A stretch of DNA of 42,998 nucleotides from a virus. Positions 29,244 through 37,800 of this stretch are shown piece after piece (the stretch's first letter is position 1; each line of letters starts with the position of its first letter). The notes beneath the pieces were generated by a model, which saw nothing but the letters and a program-made list of their open reading frames with translations, searched no databases and was not told the origin of the DNA. The stretch lies in IMG/VR virus record IMGVR_UViG_3300037245_001064, positions 1 through 42,998 of that record. One strand, given 5' to 3'. A program made the translations under genes and the position numbers.

Positions 29244-29477
29244 TTAGTACTTCTGATAGATATTAAACATTGCCAGTTTCAAGGCATCTTTTTTAGTGTT
29301 GAGATAGTCAATCATAGGCTGATCACCTGCATGTTTAACTATCTCAGCATCAAGAGCCGTGAAAGTTCCATCAATTGTTGATAATGCTGAACCGTTTCTA
29401 CTTGTCCATGCTATCAACCTATCACCTAATTTTACTCTGTCACTTAATTCTTCCGGTGTTAAATCATCTAATGCCAT
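29244..29477 (-). CDS. Small helical hypothetical protein
   Basis: Seventy-seven residues (MALDDLTPEELSDRVKLGDRLIAWTSRNG...). Helical, located between spike and DUF551 genes; may be a chaperone or virion accessory, but not recognised. ATG overlaps the DUF551 gene end. Confidence 0.6.
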   Translation of the reverse strand: MALDDLTPEELSDRVKLGDRLIAWTSRNGSALSTIDGTFTALDAEIVKHAGDQPMIDYLNTKKDALKLAMFNIYQKY

Positions 29478-29667
29478 TTTGTTTTCTCCTCTTCACTGGT
29501 GGTCTTAATACCATCCAATGGGTCATGGTTTTTAATTGCCCCGGCTGGTATTGCCAGATACAAATATTATCTTCAAATATTGAATAGGGATTATCCCAAC
29601 TCATTAAACAAACTATAACTGTTCCTTCTTCGGGTTGTTTATCTTTTATGTCAATCCATCGATGCAA
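29464..29667 (-). CDS. DUF551-like protein
   Basis: Sixty-seven residues. MHRWIDIKDKQPEEGTVIV, then IWQYQPGQLKTMTHWMVLRPPVK shows the DUF551 pattern 'WI...D..P..G..V...THW..LP.PP'. Function unknown; widespread in phages. Confidence 0.75.
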   Translation of the reverse strand: MHRWIDIKDKQPEEGTVIVCLMSWDNPYSIFEDNICIWQYQPGQLKTMTHWMVLRPPVKRRKQNGIR

Positions 29668-29679
29668 GAATAATTCCTA

Positions 29680-29913
29680 CTAACCGTTTAGTTTTCTCTG
29701 TTTCAATGCTAATCTTGCAATTGTTTTACTCAACCCTGCAAGTCCTCTTTTTTCTTCTATAGTTACAATCCTAATTCTGATTGCTTTCAGTTTCTTCTCT
29801 TTTCTCTGGAGTCTTTTAACTGCCCGGTTCTCTTTTCTTCGGAGTGGCTTAAGACTCTTTAAGATCTTAGCTTTCTGTTTTAAAGCATTTTCATACATTA
29901 CTAATTCACTCAT
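29680..29913 (-). CDS. Highly basic hypothetical protein
   Basis: Seventy-seven residues with about one third K+R (LKSLKPLRRKENRAVKRLQRKEKKLKAI...). A helical, nucleic-acid-binding or virion-packaged protein is plausible. Not recognised. Confidence 0.6.
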   Translation of the reverse strand: MSELVMYENALKQKAKILKSLKPLRRKENRAVKRLQRKEKKLKAIRIRIVTIEEKRGLAGLSKTIARLALKQRKLNG

Positions 29914-29914
29914 A

Positions 29915-30076
29915 TTATTGCTCCTGTATGGTCTTAAATACAGCTTTCTCTACAATCAACCTGCGGTGTTTGCATCCACAGACTTTACATTCTTCTACTG
30001 CAAGCTCCGGTCTTTCCATATATTTTAATAGATTTTCCTGGACATCACAACAATTATTGGGTCTTGGCTTATTCAT
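29915..30076 (-). CDS. Small Cys-rich hypothetical protein
   Basis: Fifty-three residues (MNKPRPNNCCDVQENLLKYM...) with NNCCDV and EECKVCGCKHRR; six Cys in total, likely one zinc site. AAGGAGACTCT precedes the ATG. Confidence 0.6.
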   Translation of the reverse strand: MNKPRPNNCCDVQENLLKYMERPELAVEECKVCGCKHRRLIVEKAVFKTIQEQ

Positions 30077-30085
30077 AGAGTCTCC

Positions 30086-30511
30086 TTATGACATCTGAAA
30101 GATAGTAGCTCCGAAATCAACCGTAAAGGTTTCACCATCATTCATGCTGATAGAACTGCCATAATCCCACCATGAAATCAAAGGATCTGCCGGACTGGTT
30201 GGTGTGTCATTATATAGTGGGACATATCGGAATGGTCCGAAAGCTCCACCATCGGCTGTGAAAACTACATCAACCCCTGTCAATGCGCCAACTCCTGAAG
30301 CCTCTACCCAATCATTCTGAATATCTGTTCCTCCTGCTGGATAACCATTCTCATCGGTTATCTCTGCAAGGTCAGCCTTTACGCTGTCTGCGGCTGCGTC
30401 TGGTGCGGCATTAGTAAGATAAACCTTTAGTGTATCCCCTGTAGCCTGGAGGTCATGGACCTTATCTCCTAGATCTCCGATGAATGTTTCAAACTTATTA
30501 AATGTTGCCAC
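30086..30511 (-). CDS. Phage structural protein, beta-rich
   Basis: A 141-residue protein (MATFNKFETFIGDLGDKVHDL..., ending FTVDFGATIFQMS). The wording LKVYLTNAAPDAAADSVKADLAEI is seen in a widespread family of small phage virion proteins next to tail fibres, usually described as hypothetical structural proteins. YVPLYNDTPTSPADPLISWWDYG is another shared stretch (from memory). Confidence 0.7.
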   Translation of the reverse strand: MATFNKFETFIGDLGDKVHDLQATGDTLKVYLTNAAPDAAADSVKADLAEITDENGYPAGGTDIQNDWVEASGVGALTGVDVVFTADGGAFGPFRYVPLYNDTPTSPADPLISWWDYGSSISMNDGETFTVDFGATIFQMS

Positions 30512-30698
30512 GGTTCCCCCCTACGGCTTTAAGTCTATTTCTTCTTTGCTGGTTTCTTAGCTTTCTTTGGTTTTGTTGTTTTGTTAGCCTCTCAATTTCT
30601 GTATTATGGGCATTATCAGAGGCTTTTATTTCTACTAGAATCGGCTTAATTGCATCTTCAATAATCTGTTTAATATCTGCCCTTGTTAGCTGTTCCAT
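30498..30698 (-). CDS. Small coiled-coil basic protein
   Basis: Sixty-six residues; helices DIKQIIEDAIKPILVEIKAS and a very basic tail (NQRKLRNQQRRNRLKAVGG). Follows the tail fibre; overlaps the next gene by 14 bases. Possibly a fibre-assembly helper. Confidence 0.55.
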   Translation of the reverse strand: MEQLTRADIKQIIEDAIKPILVEIKASDNAHNTEIERLTKQQNQRKLRNQQRRNRLKAVGGNRGNI

Positions 30699-30734
30699 TA
30701 TACCCCCGTATGCATTGTATCTAAAGTTTGTTTA

Positions 30735-31841
30735 TCATTGTATTGTCAATTTAGTTAGTATTAATCTTATTTGTGTTGGTGTATAAAATGCCCCTGCCGT
30801 AGTTAACCCTCTAACTCCTGCATCTCCTAATTGCATATAACACGATGCTAAATCTATAGGGTTAAGCATTGCCCCATATCGTAAATCGCCTGTTACGGAA
30901 TAAAAGAACTCTAAATCTGATTCATTCCCTGACCCATCTTTTACAAACACCGTTTTTATAAAACCTGTTATGTCTGTGTTTAAATTGTGGGTAATAAGTG
31001 TTGCAGATCCATTAGCAGGAACAGCAACCCATCCAGTATCATATCTTTCTATAAGGTTAGAGATAGCTGCTGCATTTGTTCCAATATTACTTGTGTTTGT
31101 CACAACATCAGCATGATTCTTCCCATCAGAAGCCCTGTGAGTATTATTTAAAACAACATCTGAGTGATTCTTGCCATCTGAAGATCTATGCGTATCATTC
31201 AACACAACGTGAGAATGGTCTGTCCCGTCCGAACCTCTATGCGTATTATTCGATCCAACATTAGCGTGGTCAGTACCGACTGATACCCTGTGAGCATTAT
31301 TTAAAGCAACATCAATCTCTAACTGTGCGAAATCCAGGATATCTGAAGCATCCCCGGCAGCCATTGGAACTCCATTCTCATCGAACACAAAGAATTTCTC
31401 TGCTCTGTCCGCAACTCTAGGTAGTTCCAGGCTGACAACATCATCGGTTATAGGGACTGTGATTGATCTCGCAACTAGATTTCTTAGGTTTTGAGTATTA
31501 AGAGTGTTCTTATCAACTGCAATCTCCAGTGATCCTGGATCAAGGAATGGACTTGCTGTAAACTCAAAGCTCTGCAGATAATCATAATTAGGAGATATCA
31601 CGATCCTATCATCTGTAGGATAAGTGAGGACTGTTACGATGTTTGTATCATCAATAGTATAATCTGTGGTGATCTCAAGTTCTGTCTCGGTTTCTTCTGA
31701 ATTATCCCAATGTGTTACTATCACATGGTCTGAGTCTAGCGCACTGGCTCCAAATGATTCTATATCTATAAACCCTGCTGCAAAACTTGTTACAGATCCA
31801 TTACAATCGTAAGTCTTTGGGTTGGTATCTTGTACTGACAT
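30735..31841 (-). CDS. Tail fibre protein, T7-gp17-type N-terminus
   Basis: A 368-residue fibre. Residues 1-150 (VTSFAAGFIDIESFGASALD..., YLQSFEFTASPFLDPGSLEIAVDKNTLNTQNLRN) match the tail-attachment domain of T7-like fibres (family knowledge). Residues 178-245 are four 17-residue repeats of type NNTHRxSDGxxHxxVxL that form a trimeric stalk. The C-terminus (GWVAVPANGSATLITHNLNTD... to LTKLTIQ) is a small receptor-tip domain. Much shorter than T7 gp17, so the spike gene may be the main receptor binder. Confidence 0.8.
   Translation of the reverse strand: MSVQDTNPKTYDCNGSVTSFAAGFIDIESFGASALDSDHVIVTHWDNSEETETELEITTDYTIDDTNIVTVLTYPTDDRIVISPNYDYLQSFEFTASPFLDPGSLEIAVDKNTLNTQNLRNLVARSITVPITDDVVSLELPRVADRAEKFFVFDENGVPMAAGDASDILDFAQLEIDVALNNAHRVSVGTDHANVGSNNTHRGSDGTDHSHVVLNDTHRSSDGKNHSDVVLNNTHRASDGKNHADVVTNTSNIGTNAAAISNLIERYDTGWVAVPANGSATLITHNLNTDITGFIKTVFVKDGSGNESDLEFFYSVTGDLRYGAMLNPIDLASCYMQLGDAGVRGLTTAGAFYTPTQIRLILTKLTIQ
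31097..31303 (-). repeat. Four 51-bp tandem repeats in the tail fibre gene
   Basis: Four consecutive 17-codon units NN(T/A)HR.S(D/V)G..H..V.. occur in frame. The third and fourth are nearly identical in protein, suggesting recent expansion. Confidence 0.9.
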
Positions 31842-31849
31842 ATATCCTC

Positions 31850-34800
31850 CTATTCAATTATTTCCTCTATTATTTCAGGAATTTCCCTGGCAATTGAACC
31901 CTCTCTAAAAGCCGGCCCGAATATCTCAAGTATCCCTTCTGCAAAACTATCTTCTAATGTGACATCAACTACATTCTTAAGTCTCGCCGCTGCTATTGTT
32001 CCCGGAACTCCAAACACTGTCCCGGCTGATACCAATAACTTTTCAACTTGCTTCTCTGAAATCTCTTTCCCTTCAGCCATATTCTTAAGAACTTTAGCCA
32101 CATCATTGACTATTGGAAGTGGATCAACCCCGGAACTGTACCCGGATAATCCGGATTGTGCCTGTCTTCCAGCTATCGGGAGAATTCCTGCTAACTGTTT
32201 CGCCTGCTCTATTGCGAAAGCTGCCAGAAATTCCTCGTCTTCATCAGGTTTTACCCATCCACCGATTATCATCATTGATATAGCTCCAACTGATACCGCT
32301 GTAATATTAGCAATTGTATTCTGTATTAGTTGTTTCTTAACGGCATTAGGTGTTTTTCTCGCTGCAATTCTTCCAACTGAAGGCAATATATCTCCTGCAA
32401 CTATATTATAGATCTTATTTGTCTGGTTTGAAAACATTGTGAATAGAGATAATGGTCCTTTATTCTGTAGAAATACCGGGATATCCTTTGCTCTACCGGC
32501 TGGTTGGGTTGTCAATGTAGCCTGCTGTGCTCTCCGCACTGCTTCCGCTTCCCCTAATTGTAGATTACCTTGGTATACTGCGTTCCATCCTACTGCGGTT
32601 ACTGCCTTGTCCACCTCGGCTATTAAAAACATAGAGGCTTTTGCGAGTTTCTTCTGTGCCGCTGTTCCTCTGTTCCCATCTGCCATTGTTTTTATATCTT
32701 CCAATGTTCTGTTTACGACTCTATCAGCCCATTGAGGATCTTTAGATCTGATTGTTTCATACAGTTTTCTAGGATTACTGGAGAATTGCAATGATGATTT
32801 CATAAGATTCAAGCTTCCAGTTGTCATTCCCCCGGCATTATTTAGATAATATATCAATGATGGAGCCTGTTTTAATACTGTAGACATGTTGAATCCTAGT
32901 GCTGCAACTGCTAGATTAGACCGTAATTTCTGAACGATCCGGTCTGCCATACCATAAGCTTTGTAAATATTTGGGTTAGAAATAACTCCTATATGATTAT
33001 TATACCAGTCTCGCACCTGTACTCCATGGGCTGCTACGATAGATTCTGCAAGTCCTGTCTGATTCATTAAGTATTTTGCATCTTTAGACCACTGGAAATG
33101 TGAGATATAATGTTCCTGTTTCTGAACTTGCTCTGACCATAGAGACATAATATCAAGTTTTATAGGGTCCTGAAATTCCGGTGGTATCTTCTCAAGTCTG
33201 GTTTTTGTAAACTTCTTACCTGGAGTAGTGGGAGCTCTACCAGCTTTCGCCAACAACTGAGCTGCGAATTCATCCTTGTCTGCATCTCTATTTACGCCTT
33301 TCTTTATTATAGGGAAATACCGGTCTACCTTTCCCAAGTTTCCATTTGTATCTGCAGTATAAGCATTACTCAATCTATTATAATTATCACCTGAGAACTC
33401 TTCTATTATCCAGTCACCGACCAACTTCTCATTTTCAGTAAGAGTATTCAGCCATAAATCAAAAGTATCCTGAAGTTTATTACCATAGAAAGCTGCAGCA
33501 TGACTCTGCGGATTCTGGCTGGCCGCATACATTCCGATTACTTCTGAGACTGTGTGGTCCTCCGGGAAACCTGGAAGTTTTACTTTTCTATATAGATCTT
33601 CTGCCTTAAAGTTTATTGACTTTAGAAATGCGTCCCGGTCCTTTGTCCTTCTAATAATCTCGGTGCTCTCTGCATCCTGGGCCTTGTTTGGTTCGTTTAT
33701 CCAGAAATCGTAGAAATCTCCTTCCTGAAACCCTGCTGTATTCTTGACAAAAGTATCAGGAATAAATGTGAACGTTGCCGCTTTCCACCAGGCATTAGAC
33801 TCTCTAGCCTTTCTAGTCAGCTTGCTGCCCATATCCCGGTATGTTGGAACTTTGTCCCCTTCTAAGACTTCATCTCCCATTATGGTTGCTTTATTATTTA
33901 ATACGCCTTTTCTTCTTTCTTTCTGAAGCTTAAGAAGATCTCTACCTCTCTGTCTTAATTCCCGGACCTGAGTATCAAGATTCTCAAGATCTCTTAATGT
34001 CCATGTATTCAAAGGAGTCTTTTCAAGTTTGTTTTTGATATTGTTAATTATCTGAGCTGCTTCCGGTGGTAGATCTTTGTTTAGATCCTCATCGAGAAAA
34101 TGCTGTAAATCAGATTCTTTAAGTTCTGCTGCTGCGAATTTCTCTAGTCTTCCGTCTAATCTCCTGAACGCACCATCAAGTCCCTTCTGAAGGTCACGGA
34201 TAATATCAGCATAATGATGGTGTGTAGCTGCTGATGGATCTTTCAAGATTCTTTTTGCTAACTGTTCTTTATACGCTCTGAGCTTCCTTAGATCATCTTT
34301 CTTCTTTTGAGCTGTCTTTAATTCAGCCTGTGCAATCTTAACCCCGGCTCTGGCTTCTGCTTTTGCTGACTTCGATAGATCTGCCATCTCTGCTTTAAGA
34401 TCTGCTATCTGCTCATTCTTCTCTGTTCTAAGTTTGGTTAACCTGGCTTTCTTACTTTCCTTAACAGTCTCAATTTCCTTATCGAGTCTGGTAACTTCTT
34501 TCTCTGCCTTATCAAGATTCTTCTGAAGTTCTTTCCCTTTAGCTGTTTGTCTCTGAGAAGCTTTTACCCTATCGTCAATATCTTCATTAAGATCTGCAAT
34601 TTTAGTTTCAAGCTCCCGGACTTCTTCCACATATTGTTTATCCAGGATATTCATAGCTTTAAGAGAAACATTCCCGGTTAAGATCTTTTTCTTCAAGTCT
34701 GGATCTTCTGTGGTTCTAGCCAGTTTAATTCTGGAATTGATTGTGAGTTTAGCAAGCTTCTGGTCTTCTGTCTCTTCCGGAGCTAATAATCTCAAGGTAT

Positions 34801-37800
34801 CTTCATATTCAAGCTGCTCGATTGCTACCTGATCCCCTTCAATCTCTGCAAGTATTCTCCGGTATTTCGGGCCATCATTCCTGAGTGTGCTTCTAATTAT
34901 AGAAAGCTGCTTTTGGTTTGTCGGACCGGCGCTGTTTATAGCCGCCCATATTGGTACTGAACTTATTCCAGCTCCCACTAATTGATCTCTCTGGTTCCGG
35001 AAAGATGTTATAATAGACTCTACCTGTTGATCACTTTGAATAGATTCTTCCCATTCCTTCTGAGCTTCTTCCGGGCTGGTCCTGTTGGCTCTCTTCCATA
35101 CTCGATCATAATAATCATCAAGTTCCTGTGGTGTCATAGTCTTTTTTGGGGCTACCCCGAAAGCTTCCTGCTGCTTTCTTAGAGCATGACCATCTTCAAC
35201 GTCCCTAGCATCCTCATATAGTCCCTCAAGGGTATTTGTGGTATCTCTTTCCGCTATTTCTGCCTGCGCCCAATCGCGGTCTTTATAGATATCAAGTATC
35301 TTATCGGGTACTGGTTGGCCTCGCTCTACTGCATCACGAACAATCTCTTCATGTTCTTCGCTGTCTTGGAATAATATCCTTGGGTCTGCCGGGTCAAATG
35401 TTCCACGGTTGTCTGTTGATTTAATTTGGGTTGGTTCAAAGGCCACATATTGTGTTTCCTCTGAGAGTTCAAATCCTAAAACTTCTTCCATCCCTATTAT
35501 AATCATTCCATCATGTCCGTTGTCTTTAGCTTCATTGATCATGACTTGCATAAAATCATTTGAATAAATTATACCTTCCCCTGTAAAGTCATTGATTGCC
35601 GGGTTTTGTATTGACAAATATACATCATGTACAAATCCTGGAGCATTGATGGCTTCTGCTGGGGCTGCTGTATGTCGGGCATAAAATTGAGCATCATGTT
35701 CACTTTCCGAAAAGAAGAAAACGCCTTCACCTTCTTGTTTAGCAAAGTTAGAATCAAACTGTTCAAGCCTGTCAAATGAACCGTGAAATACAACCTTCGG
35801 GCTTCCATCTTCATTTACTATCTTAGAATCTTTAAACCAAGTCTTAAAGGCTTTTGTTTCTATCCCTGGTGCTGGTTGGAATAATGCTTCTTCTGCTACC
35901 TGTTCCCCGAAACTCCCACTTTCTGTCATTCGGGTAACAATCTCACCTAAAGTGTTTGCGTTGTCGTGAGAATATGGTCCTCTTTCATCAAAATATGATA
36001 CCTGCCAGTTCCACTCTTCCCGGCTTGCTTTATGAACAATAGCCTTTCTGCCCTGCTTATCTACATAAAGATTCTTATCGTTCTTTAACCCTTCTATAAT
36101 ATGTTTCTGTCTTCTTAGTTTGTCATCAGCCCAGCCAATTTGCTCAGCTACAAGAGCTTTAGATTCCTCATTTATAATGCCATTGTCTGGTTCTATCTCA
36201 GAATAAAACTCTTTTATGTCTTGATTTGTTTTTTCTGCTTCTTGTTCCGCTTTGTTTAGGGAAGTAAGTTCTTCCTCAGATATATCGATCCCTTGGAATA
36301 AAGCTTCTTCCGCAACTGCCACCTCTTCCCCGAATATCTCATCAAACAACTTCGCTACATTTTCCGGAACTGTGATATTGTCTCTCAGTGCAAAGTAAAC
36401 TTCTCTGAACCATTCAGCTATCTTATCGAAGATAGTTCCCTGGTGAGTGTTATTCTTTAAATGATCTTCCAGCATACGGACGAACTGTTCTTCGGCTTTA
36501 GCATCCGGGTTGTTCCACTCTGAGTGATCGATTCCCATTTCCTGCTCTACAAGTGCTAGGTCTGCTGCCGTAAGATTTCTACGGAGAACATGGCCTATCT
36601 CGTGTATCCATGATGTGAGATCAGAATTATCAGACAAGTGGATCAATGCCTGCATATCATCATTGAAAGATACTGCAGCCTTTCTTTTCCCCTGCTTTAA
36701 ATCCTGTGCTGTCTTGGATTCTCTGGTAAACACTTCAGCAGTAAGATTCTCTCTCAGCCAGGTATCAACATCCTGGCCTTTGTAATTAGCTATCTTTTCC
36801 GCAACTGCTACCGCTGCCGTGGTTTCATCTTCAACCCAATCAGGGAATTCCTTTTTGATAAGCTCTCTTAAAACTTCCTCATTGAGCTCTTTCGGTTGTG
36901 TCCTTTGGGTTTCTCTCGCCGCTGGCGCAACTGTCTTCTGTGCTTCGAACTCTTCCGGGGTCATTTCAAATGCCCGTTTCTCTGTAGCTGCCGGTGTTAC
37001 CGCTTCAACTCTCGGCTGTAATGAATCAAATACCTTCTGATTAGAGCTTCTCACTTCGTCATATACGGCCTGTGCTGCGCTGCGTACCTCATCTGATAAT
37101 AAGGGATTGTTTTTAAGGTCTGCCGCTGTCTGCTCTATCTGAGTAATGTCTTGTGCTGTTTTAAAGCTCTCAAGTGTCTCATTGATTGTTCCACCCATAG
37201 CAGTATTAAGCTTGTCGAGCAATGGTGAGATTCTAGTCTCTGCCGTAAATTGTCCCTCAGTCTGCACGTTTACTTCCGCAATATATCCATTATCAAGGGC
37301 AAATCGTATATTTGTTCCCTGTGGAGTCTGATTGACTTCAAATGAAGTGGTTTCCTGTCGGATTCTGTTTATTGCTGTATCTGCCTGGGCTTGAGTCTTG
37401 AATATCATCTGTGAAGTTAGATTGGTAGCTGTTCCCGGATCTGCTTTTATAGCGGTTAATTGATCCCCGGCAGCTATCTTAATAGATCCACCTTCCTGTT
37501 CAGCTATTGAGTTTACTATATTGTTATACTGCGGCCTGGCTTCTGTGGCTGCTTCTCTGCTTTGATCTGCTGTTTCAGCCTGTGATCTTGAATCTATTAC
37601 TTCAACCTCAACCGCTTTAAGGCCACCCTGTAGAGCTGTTACAAAATTAGTATTACCTGAAGCTACCCGATAATTTCCTGGTGTGGTTTCAACTACTTTG
37701 ATCGGGTCAAGTTTGGTTCTTGGATCTGCTGCTCTGTCTGCTTGCTTTGTTTCAAACTGTTCTATATTTCGCTTATGTTCATTTATATCAAATTCAGAAT

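Noticed and set aside
30718-30760. TTGACA near the end of the tail fibre gene, as a promoter
   Set aside because: The hexamer codes the last residues of the fibre and no -10 box lies at 15-19 bp; the nearest TACAAT is about 24 bp away.
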